This document shows, one piece after another, positions 27,184-34,198 of a DNA stretch of 64,000 nt (position 1 is its first letter; every line of letters begins with the position of its first letter). The position numbers and the translations under genes are program-made. The DNA comes from Leucobacter sp. L43 (lineage in GTDB: Bacteria > Actinomycetota > Actinomycetes > Actinomycetales > Microbacteriaceae): NCBI RefSeq assembly GCF_016597785.1, contig NZ_JAENJG010000001.1:558001-622000 (forward strand), given 5' to 3'. A model generated the notes under the pieces. It did not search any database, was not told where the DNA came from, and saw only the letters and a program-made list of their open reading frames with translations.

Positions 27184-27438
27184 GTAGACCCGCTTGCAGT
27201 CGGGGCAGACCGGAAACTTCTCCGGATCGCGCGACGGCGTCCACTTCTTACCGCAGAGCGCGCGGACCGGCTTCCCGGTCACCGCCGACTCCATGATCTT
27301 CTCTTTCGGGACGTAGTGCGAGAAGCGCTCGTGGTCTCCGTCCTCGATCTGCGAATCCTCGAGCAGCTTCTCGAGTTCGCGGTCGAGCACATCTGTGCCA
27401 CCGCCGGTGTCGGAATCGTCGCGTGTGAAGATACCCAT
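27166..27438 (-). CDS. DUF3039 family protein
   Basis: The product is a 90-residue soluble protein with acidic N-terminus and a zinc-ribbon-like centre: RALCGKKW, then FPVCPDCKRVYE, giving three Cys plus a possible fourth ligand. This is the actinobacterial DUF3039 family, function unknown. TAGACT (27450-27445) stands six bases before the ATG, indicating a leaderless mRNA. Confidence 0.9.
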   Translation of the reverse strand: MGIFTRDDSDTGGGTDVLDRELEKLLEDSQIEDGDHERFSHYVPKEKIMESAVTGKPVRALCGKKWTPSRDPEKFPVCPDCKRVYERMRK

Positions 27439-27467
27439 GCGCTCAGTCTACTCCGCCGTGGGCGAGC

Positions 27468-29039
27468 TCAATCGAAGATCTGGGTGACGGCGATCAGCTC
27501 TGGTCCGCTGCGATCGAACAGCCATCCGCCGATCAGAACGCCGAGCACCAGCACCACGAGGCCGTACCCGATTCCGAAGGCGAGTGCCCACATGTTCTCC
27601 GTGAACTCGACGTCGACCAGCGCGTTGACGGCGAACCAGACCGGAGGCACCGCGAGTACCAGCGCGAGGATCATCGCGATCGTCTGAGCCAGGCCCGAAC
27701 CGGTACCAGCCCCTTGCGGCTGCACGAAGGGGCTGTCGCCGGGACGCGTCGCCGGGTAGGGCGTCAGCACGGAGAACACGCACGAGACGGCGCACGCGAC
27801 GAGCAGCACCCCGATGTTCATTCCGACGACGGCCGGAAGGATGCGCCAATCGCCGACGATCGTCACGGTGATGCTCGAGCCGATGACCGCGAGCGGTAGG
27901 CCGATCATCAGCACGGGTGCGAGGCGGCCGGCACGATCCGCTCGTCCGCGCGTGCCGCTTGCGACGTGCTCCCAGATCGCCGTCGAGTCCATGGCGATGT
28001 CATTGTGCTGCGACCACCCGAGCAGAAGCAGCATGACCGGAAGCGGCACGAGCGCGAGCGTCGTGAGCGGGGCTCCCGCCACCCAGAACGCGAGCATCAT
28101 GAACACAGGCGCCAGAGGGATCGCGAACAGTGCGACTCGATAGCGCGGATCACGCGCCCAGTAGGTCAGCTGACGGGCAGCGATCACCTGTGCCGGCCGT
28201 GCCGAGAACCGTTCGAACCAGCCGAGACCACTGCGGGCGACACCGGGTGAGAGCGGGCGTTCAACGCGCCGGTTCGAGGCGGCGACGAGCGCGAACCAGA
28301 GGGTAAGCAGCACGACGATCGCTGCAGCGACGATCGCCAGATACATGCCTGCAGCGTCGAGATCGCCGGCACCAGCCGCTTCGACGGCAGCGAAGGGTGC
28401 GCCGAACGGGGTCCAGGCGAGCTTCTCCGCGACCTGGTCGACGGCGTCGAACCCGCCGGGAGCGAACACGGTCGCACCCGCGAAGACCGCGAGCGGCAGG
28501 AGCGCGACGATGAGCACGACACCTGTCGTGCGCAGCGCCCCGGCGAACCGCTGCCCGGCGATCAGACGGGACAGGAGCGACATGACCCGTGCGCTCGCCA
28601 CCGCGAAGAGCGCGGCAAGAATGAAGGCCACGGGAGCCGCCCAGGCTGGCTCCTGCCAGGCGGGACGCGTGGCAGTGAGCGCCACGAGCCAGACGACCAG
28701 CAGGAAGAACGGCCAGGTGATCACCGACGAGAGGAGCAGTCCGCCAGCGATCGCGCCTGGTCCGGCCGGATACTGGACGAACTGTCTCGGTTCCAGCATT
28801 CTGCGGTTCTCGAAGAACGGCACGAGGAACACGCCGAGCAGCACCGCGCCGCCGATGAGAAGATCGACCGCGGATCGTTGCTGAGCGTCGTCGATGAGCA
28901 CCGTCGGTGCGATCGCCAGGAGTACCGCGGCTGCGGCGAGTATCGCGTAGAGCAGCGTGGTGCGCAGTGCCTTTCCGAACGAACCGCGGAAGCCGCCGCC
29001 GAGCAGCGCTACTCGGAGTCGGAAGAACCGGAAAGCCAC
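27468..29039 (-). CDS. ABC-2-type transporter permease
   Basis: The product is 523 residues with about a dozen predicted membrane segments, arranged as two similar halves, and no nucleotide-binding motif. It starts at a GTG inside the upstream ATPase gene (31-base overlap), so both are expressed together. Large permeases of this sort pair with a single ATPase in multidrug or peptide exporters of actinobacteria. The substrate cannot be inferred. Confidence 0.78.
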   Translation of the reverse strand: MAFRFFRLRVALLGGGFRGSFGKALRTTLLYAILAAAAVLLAIAPTVLIDDAQQRSAVDLLIGGAVLLGVFLVPFFENRRMLEPRQFVQYPAGPGAIAGGLLLSSVITWPFFLLVVWLVALTATRPAWQEPAWAAPVAFILAALFAVASARVMSLLSRLIAGQRFAGALRTTGVVLIVALLPLAVFAGATVFAPGGFDAVDQVAEKLAWTPFGAPFAAVEAAGAGDLDAAGMYLAIVAAAIVVLLTLWFALVAASNRRVERPLSPGVARSGLGWFERFSARPAQVIAARQLTYWARDPRYRVALFAIPLAPVFMMLAFWVAGAPLTTLALVPLPVMLLLLGWSQHNDIAMDSTAIWEHVASGTRGRADRAGRLAPVLMIGLPLAVIGSSITVTIVGDWRILPAVVGMNIGVLLVACAVSCVFSVLTPYPATRPGDSPFVQPQGAGTGSGLAQTIAMILALVLAVPPVWFAVNALVDVEFTENMWALAFGIGYGLVVLVLGVLIGGWLFDRSGPELIAVTQIFD

Positions 29040-30127
29040 TCGAGCCCCTTCCTCGCGTCGCTCGCTCCGGTGAGCTGCACGAAGCGTTCTTCGAGGCTCA
29101 GTCCATCGCGTACGGCGTCGACGGTTCCCTGAGCGATGACGCTGCCGTCGACGATGATCGAGACATGATCGCAGACGCGCTGAATGAGATCGAGGCTGTG
29201 GCTCGACATCACCACGCTGCCGCCGCCCGCGACGTACTTCTCGAGGATGTCCGTCACATTCGCCGCTGACACGGGATCGATGGCCTCGAAGGGCTCGTCG
29301 AGCACCAGCACCTCCGGCGCGTGAATCATGGAGCAGGCCAGAGCGATCTTCTTCTGCATCCCGGCGGAGTAGTCCGAGACCAGGCGACCGAGCGCCGACT
29401 CGAGCCCGAACGCCTCGGCGAGCTCCGCCGAGCGCGTCGCAACGGCCGCCTCCGGAACGCCGTGCAGCACCCCGCTGTAGTAGAGCAGCTGCGCGCCGGT
29501 CAACCGGTCGAACAACCGCAAGCGGTCGGGCAGGGTGCCGATAAGGCGTTTTGCTGCGGGCCCGTCCGTCCAGACGTCGACTCCGCTCACGGTGACGCGA
29601 CCCGAGGTGGGACGGAGCAGACCGCTGATCATCGACAACGTGGTCGTCTTGCCGGCGCCGTTCGGCCCGACGAACCCGGTGAAGGATCCGGCGTGCACAT
29701 CGATCGATACGTCGCCAGCTGCGACCAGCGACCCATAGGTCTTCGTCAGCATTTCGGTGCGCAGAACGACGGGATTCTGCTCGGCGATGCGGCCGCGCTC
29801 CCGTGCGCGCACGACCGAGGGAACCGGCACCTCGATGCGGCCGGTCCGGGGAGCCCTGGCCGAGGAACGCGGTGCCGTCTCAGCGGCGGGCTCGTTCTCC
29901 GGCGCTTGCGCATCGGCGGAGGACGGTTCCGGAGTCGGTTCGGGTGCGGATTCGCCGGCCCCCTCCAACGGTGCGGACGCCGGTGCGCCACCGGCCGTTC
30001 GACTGGGGCGCAATCGCGATCCCCCGCTCGTCCCACTCGACATCTCGCCGATCACCGTCTCTTCACTTGGCATCGACCCCCTCTGGGGTTCGGGCTCGGG
30101 CAGGGCAGACGGGGTTACGGGCGGCAC
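29009..30127 (-). CDS. ABC transporter ATP-binding protein with disordered N-terminus
   Basis: The product is 372 residues from the GTG at 30127. The nucleotide-binding domain starts near residue 122: Walker A GPNGAGKTT, signature YSAGMQKKIALA (a variant of LSGGQ), Walker B VLVLDEPFEAID and a switch His in MSSHSLD. The first 120 residues are Pro, Ala, Glu and Ser-rich with no predicted fold. An ATG at 30073 with GAGGGGG upstream is an alternative start; a TAAATT hexamer seven bases before the GTG favours a leaderless long form. The partner is the permease downstream. Confidence 0.87.
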   Translation of the reverse strand: MPPVTPSALPEPEPQRGSMPSEETVIGEMSSGTSGGSRLRPSRTAGGAPASAPLEGAGESAPEPTPEPSSADAQAPENEPAAETAPRSSARAPRTGRIEVPVPSVVRARERGRIAEQNPVVLRTEMLTKTYGSLVAAGDVSIDVHAGSFTGFVGPNGAGKTTTLSMISGLLRPTSGRVTVSGVDVWTDGPAAKRLIGTLPDRLRLFDRLTGAQLLYYSGVLHGVPEAAVATRSAELAEAFGLESALGRLVSDYSAGMQKKIALACSMIHAPEVLVLDEPFEAIDPVSAANVTDILEKYVAGGGSVVMSSHSLDLIQRVCDHVSIIVDGSVIAQGTVDAVRDGLSLEERFVQLTGASDARKGLEWLSGSSDSE

Positions 30128-30202
30128 GGGTTCTAATTTAGCAAAGGTTCGGGGTCGGTTCGTGTGGCCTCGCCGACCGCCGGAAGACGGCAGAATAGCA
30201 AT

Positions 30203-30991
30203 GTGACTCTTTCACCTCGTTCTCGGACCCGGCGCACCAGCGCGTGGTCGTCGCTGTGGCTGCTGACGCGGCGCGATCTCAAGGTCCGCTACGCGACGTC
30301 ACTGCTCGGGTATCTCTGGTCCATCCTCGATCCGCTGCTGATGAGCCTCATCTACTGGTTCGTCTTCACCCAGGTCTTCCAGCGAACGGTCGGTGAGCAG
30401 CCGTACATCGTCTTCCTTCTCACCGCGCTGCTGCCGTGGGTCTGGGTCAACGGCGCGATCTCAGACTCCACCCGGGCATTCCTGCGCGATGTGAAGCTCG
30501 TGCGCTCAGTCGCATTGCCGCATTGGATCTGGGTCGGCCGAATCGTCTGCTCGAAGGGCATCGAGTTCCTGTTGAGCCTGCCGGTGCTCATCGCGTTCGC
30601 GATCCTCAGCGGAGCGCCGGTCGGCTGGGGCATCCTGCTGATGCCGGTGGCCGTGCTCCTGCTCGCAGCGCTCACGCTCGGCGTCGGTTTGATCGTGGCG
30701 CCCCTCGTCGTCTTCTTCCGCGACCTGGAGCGAGCCACGAAACTCATCCTCCGAGTCCTGTTCTACGCTTCGCCCATCATCTACGGTGCCGCTGATCTGC
30801 CCGAGTTCGCCCGGCCGCTGGCTTGGCTCAACCCGCTCTCCGGCATCTTCGCGCTGTTCCGTGCCGGATTCTTCCCCGATCAGCTCGACTGGCCGCTCAT
30901 CGCCGCATCCACCGCCATGACGGTTCTCTTCCTGGGAATCGGGATCCTCGTTTTCCGCCGCGCCATCGGCGGCGTGTTGAAGGAGCTGTAA
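30203..30991 (+). CDS. TagG/Wzm-type polysaccharide ABC permease
   Basis: This is the membrane half of an exporter for lipid-linked wall glycopolymer. It has 262 residues from the GTG at 30203, chosen because CAGAAT (30191-30196) lies six bases upstream; the frame opens earlier at 30164. Six membrane segments are predicted. Family segments include LTRRDLKVRYATSLLGYLW at the N-terminus and FYASPIIYGAADLPE near residue 190. It is followed one base later by its ATPase. Neighbouring glycerophosphotransferases suggest a teichoic-acid-like substrate. Confidence 0.88.
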   Translation: MTLSPRSRTRRTSAWSSLWLLTRRDLKVRYATSLLGYLWSILDPLLMSLIYWFVFTQVFQRTVGEQPYIVFLLTALLPWVWVNGAISDSTRAFLRDVKLVRSVALPHWIWVGRIVCSKGIEFLLSLPVLIAFAILSGAPVGWGILLMPVAVLLLAALTLGVGLIVAPLVVFFRDLERATKLILRVLFYASPIIYGAADLPEFARPLAWLNPLSGIFALFRAGFFPDQLDWPLIAASTAMTVLFLGIGILVFRRAIGGVLKEL

Positions 30992-30992
30992 C

Positions 30993-31769
30993 GTGACCGC
31001 ATCGCATCTGGGCGCCCCGGCAGCCGCTCCGGCGGCCGATCGAATCATCGCCGTCGACGATCTGGGAGTGCGGTTCCGCCGCAATCGCGGCTCGCGACGA
31101 AGCTTCAAAGATCTGTTCTCCGGTCGTGCGCGGCGCGGGCGGCCGGGTGACTTCTGGGCGCTGCGCAATGTCTCGTTCGACGTGCGCGCGGGCGAAGCCA
31201 TCGGCGTGGTCGGGCGCAACGGTCAAGGTAAGTCGACGCTTCTGAAGCTGGTCGCCGGCGTGCTCTTCCCGGATGAGGGCCGCGTCGACGTGAGTGCCGG
31301 CGTCGCGCCGCTCATCGAGATCACCGGCGGCTTCGTCGGCGATCTGACCGTGCGCGACAACGTCTGGCTCACGGCCGGTCTGCACGGCCTGAGCAAGCGC
31401 ACCATCTCCGAGCGCTTCGACTCCATCATCGAGTTCGCCGGTGCGGAGGATGTGATCGACACGCCCTTCAAGCACCTGTCGAGCGGCATGAAGGTGCGCG
31501 TGGCGTTCTCGGTCATCTCGCAGCTCGATGAACCAGTGCTCCTCGTCGACGAGGTGCTCGCCGTCGGCGATAAGTCATTCCGGGCGAAGTGCTATGCCCG
31601 CATCGAGCAGATCCTCGCCGAGGGGAAGACGCTCTTCCTCGTCTCGCACAATGAGCGCGACCTCAGGCGCTTCTGCTCGCGCGGGTTGTACCTCGATCGC
31701 GGTCGGCTCGTGCTCGACGGCGACATCGAAGCCGTGCTCGACCGCTACAACGCCGACCACCCGGTCTGA
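30993..31769 (+). CDS. TagH/Wzt-type polysaccharide ABC ATPase
   Basis: This is the ATP-binding subunit pairing with the preceding permease. It has 258 residues from a GTG. Walker A GRNGQGKS, signature HLSSGMKVRVAF, Walker B LLVDEVLAVGD and the switch His in VSHNERD are all present. The FWALRNVSFDVRAGEAIGVVG start and the DLTVRDNVWLTAGLHGL segment are typical of polysaccharide exporters. The protein ends right after the nucleotide-binding domain, so it lacks the carbohydrate-binding C-terminal domain found in some Wzt and TagH proteins. Confidence 0.92.
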   Translation: MTASHLGAPAAAPAADRIIAVDDLGVRFRRNRGSRRSFKDLFSGRARRGRPGDFWALRNVSFDVRAGEAIGVVGRNGQGKSTLLKLVAGVLFPDEGRVDVSAGVAPLIEITGGFVGDLTVRDNVWLTAGLHGLSKRTISERFDSIIEFAGAEDVIDTPFKHLSSGMKVRVAFSVISQLDEPVLLVDEVLAVGDKSFRAKCYARIEQILAEGKTLFLVSHNERDLRRFCSRGLYLDRGRLVLDGDIEAVLDRYNADHPV

Positions 31770-31801
31770 TCCCGCTCCGCGCCCCGTGGTCCCCTCCGCG
31801 C

Positions 31802-31818
31802 CCCGTGCCGAGCACGGG
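31802..31818. terminator. Hairpin between convergent exporter and transferase genes
   Basis: CCCGTGC/GCACGGG form a 7-bp stem with a three-base loop in the 60 bases between the ATPase stop (31769) and the glycerophosphotransferase stop (31830). It could terminate from either side; there is no T-run. Confidence 0.45.
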
Positions 31819-31829
31819 CGGGAAACCGC

Positions 31830-33062
31830 TCAGCCGAGTCCGCGCTGCGCCCGTTCGGCATCGGCGCGCGTGAGCAGCTCGGCGATCGCGGCGTGGAACC
31901 TCTGCGTGGGGGCGCCCGGCGTCGTATCGCCGAAGTAATGCGCTGACCAGGTTCCCAGCCGCTCACGCGCGGCCTCGTCGCCGATCACCCGGTCGAGCAC
32001 CGCAGCGATATCAGGCGTATCAGCGGCCGAGAGCCACTCGCACACGCTCAGATACCCGGTTGCGTCGACTGCCGCCTCCGGAGAGACCGGCCGCGTCACC
32101 ATGAGCGGCCGCCCGGTCGCGAGGCGGTCGTAGACCATGGCCGAGATGTCGCAGATCGCGACATCGGGCAGGCTGAGCTGCCATCCGAGACGCGAGCTCG
32201 TGTCGTAGACGTGGTGAGCGGTGGGGTCTGCGCGGTTCGCAGCATCGATCATGGCGATGATCCGCGCATTCGCGGCGCCGAATTCGCTGTCGACGACCCC
32301 GCTCCTCGGATGAGGGCGGTACACGACGCGGTGCCGTCCTGTCGCGATCAGGGCCCGGACGAGTGCTTCGCCGTGCGAGGCCACCGATCCGTAGCTCGCG
32401 GCCGGCCTGTCGCCCTCCCACGTCGGCGCGTACAGCACGACGGTTCGCTCGTCTGGAGTGAAGGGCGGGGCCCCCTCCAGGTGATCCGTCTGCGGCCGCC
32501 CGATCGACATCGTTCGCGCCTCGACATCGTAATTCCAGAGCGCCCGGCTGAGTCGTTCGCGCGCGGCGTCTCCGGCTACGAACGCGAAATCGTAGGTCTG
32601 GTACTGGTTGCTCGTCATGTACATCTTGTCGCTCTCACCGTGATTGACGAAGACATGCCAGCGCTGCCCGTACCGCATCATCTGGAAATTGCGCGTGTTC
32701 TGGTTGACGTACAGGATCACGTCGAGGCGCTGCTCCTCGAGCACTCGCTCGATCTCGGTCACGCGCTGCACGAACTCGACCGCGAGTCCGCTCTCGCGCA
32801 TCAGTTGACGCGCGCCCGACGCGTTCCGCGCGAGCACGAGCACCGGCCAACGCTCCGACAGTTTCTGGAGCGGCGCATACCACTGCCGCATCTGGTAGAT
32901 GTTCACATCGCTATCGGCGAAGTACACGCCGATGGTGAAGTGCTGCTCGGGTATGGGCCCTCGCTCCTCGATCAGCTGACGCAACTGAAAGTACGCCTGA
33001 CGCCCTTTGAGCACGCGCTTGCCGAGCCGAAGCGCGCGCTTCACATCTTTCGCCAACTGCAT
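31830..33062 (-). CDS. CDP-glycerol glycerophosphotransferase-type protein
   Basis: The product is 410 residues from an ATG with TAGGCT six bases upstream (leaderless). The C-terminal two thirds have the GT-B-like fold of TagB/TagF enzymes: VNHGESDKMYMTSNQ in place of the usual W-H-G block, YAPTWEGD near residue 215, YRPHPRSG near 250, and a CDISAMVYDRLATGRP segment corresponding to the usual TDYSS. These enzymes add glycerol- or ribitol-phosphate to wall teichoic acid. The substitution of CDISA for TDYSS suggests a different donor or acceptor. There is no membrane segment. Confidence 0.82.
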   Translation of the reverse strand: MQLAKDVKRALRLGKRVLKGRQAYFQLRQLIEERGPIPEQHFTIGVYFADSDVNIYQMRQWYAPLQKLSERWPVLVLARNASGARQLMRESGLAVEFVQRVTEIERVLEEQRLDVILYVNQNTRNFQMMRYGQRWHVFVNHGESDKMYMTSNQYQTYDFAFVAGDAARERLSRALWNYDVEARTMSIGRPQTDHLEGAPPFTPDERTVVLYAPTWEGDRPAASYGSVASHGEALVRALIATGRHRVVYRPHPRSGVVDSEFGAANARIIAMIDAANRADPTAHHVYDTSSRLGWQLSLPDVAICDISAMVYDRLATGRPLMVTRPVSPEAAVDATGYLSVCEWLSAADTPDIAAVLDRVIGDEAARERLGTWSAHYFGDTTPGAPTQRFHAAIAELLTRADAERAQRGLG

Positions 33063-33068
33063 CCTGCA

Positions 33069-33074
33069 AGCCTA
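33069..33074 (-). promoter_or_regulatory. -10 hexamer, leaderless start
   Basis: TAGGCT on the minus strand (33074-33069) stands exactly six bases before the ATG at 33062. The identical hexamer and spacing recur before adnA. Confidence 0.5.
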
Positions 33075-33139
33075 ACCGGGTGCGGCGCCGAAGCGCCTGA
33101 ACCAGTGGGCGCAGGCGTGGAATATGGGAGGATCGACGG

Positions 33140-34198
33140 GTGCATCTCCCCGCCCTCCCCCCTCTCCCGGCCGTGAGCTACGTCATGCCCGTGCTGAACG
33201 AGGAGGGATTCCTGGAACGGGCGGTCCGCACGATCCTCGATCAGGACTACGCGGGCGAGAAGGAGATCGTGCTCGCGCTGGGCCCGTCGACCGACCGGAG
33301 CAACGCGATCGCGCTGTCGCTCGCGGCGGAGGACGGGCGAGTCCGCCTGGTGGAGAATCCGGAGCGCGACATTCCAGCGGGGCTCAATCGTGCGATCGCG
33401 GCGAGCCGGTACCCGATCATCGTCCGCGTCGACGCCCACTCGGAACTCACCCCCGATTACACGCGCCTCGGGGTCGAGATACTCGGCAGCCGGCACGCCG
33501 CGAATGTGGGCGGCATCATGCGCGCGGCCGGCGCGAGCGACGTGCAGCGCGCCATTGCTCGCGGCTACAACAGCCCCTACGGGCTCGGAGGCGGCGCGTA
33601 CCACGGCGATGGGGCGGCCGGGGAGGCGGAGTCGGCGTATCTCGGAATCTTCCGCCGCGAGGCCATCGATGCAGTGGGCGGGTATGACCGCGAGATACTG
33701 AGAGGAGAGGACTGGGAGCTGAATCTCAGGATCCGCAGGGCCGGCGGTCTGGTCTGGTTCTCCCCCGCGCTCGGTGTGACCTACTGGCCGCGCGCGAGCT
33801 TCGCCGACCTGGCGAGGCAGTTCTTCGCCACTGGAACATGGCGCGCGGTGCTCGTGCGCAAGTACGGTCGCGCGAACCCGTGGCGATTCTTCGCCCCGGG
33901 CGCTCTCGTACTCGGACTGACTGCAAGTACGGGCGCCCTCGTCCTGCTGACCATCGGCGTCCTGCCGTGGGCATCCGCCTGGACGGTGCTGCTGGTGCCC
34001 ATGGCCGCCTACCTGGCCGGGATCGGCGTCGCCGTCTTCCGCATCCCCGATCAGCGCGGCATCCGCGATCGGCTGCTCACCGCGACGACGCTCGTCACGA
34101 TGCATCTCAGCTGGGGCGCGGGCTTCCTGCGCGGCATCGTCTTCGGCGGCGGACGCATCTTCGGTCGTGGCCGCGTCGTGGACCGGTCGCGCGTCTAG
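33140..34198 (+). CDS. Family 2 glycosyltransferase with C-terminal membrane segments
   Basis: The product is 352 residues from a GTG with GGGAGG upstream. The N-terminal 230 residues form a GT2 domain: YVMPVLNEEGFL start, RVDAHSELTPDY metal-binding D-x-D-like motif near 97, and GEDWELNLRIRRAG near 195. Three hydrophobic segments follow (about 250-330), as in ExoA-like enzymes that elongate glycans on lipid carriers at the membrane. Its stop codon TAG shares CTAG with the stop of the convergent gene. Confidence 0.88.
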   Translation: MHLPALPPLPAVSYVMPVLNEEGFLERAVRTILDQDYAGEKEIVLALGPSTDRSNAIALSLAAEDGRVRLVENPERDIPAGLNRAIAASRYPIIVRVDAHSELTPDYTRLGVEILGSRHAANVGGIMRAAGASDVQRAIARGYNSPYGLGGGAYHGDGAAGEAESAYLGIFRREAIDAVGGYDREILRGEDWELNLRIRRAGGLVWFSPALGVTYWPRASFADLARQFFATGTWRAVLVRKYGRANPWRFFAPGALVLGLTASTGALVLLTIGVLPWASAWTVLLVPMAAYLAGIGVAVFRIPDQRGIRDRLLTATTLVTMHLSWGAGFLRGIVFGGGRIFGRGRVVDRSRV

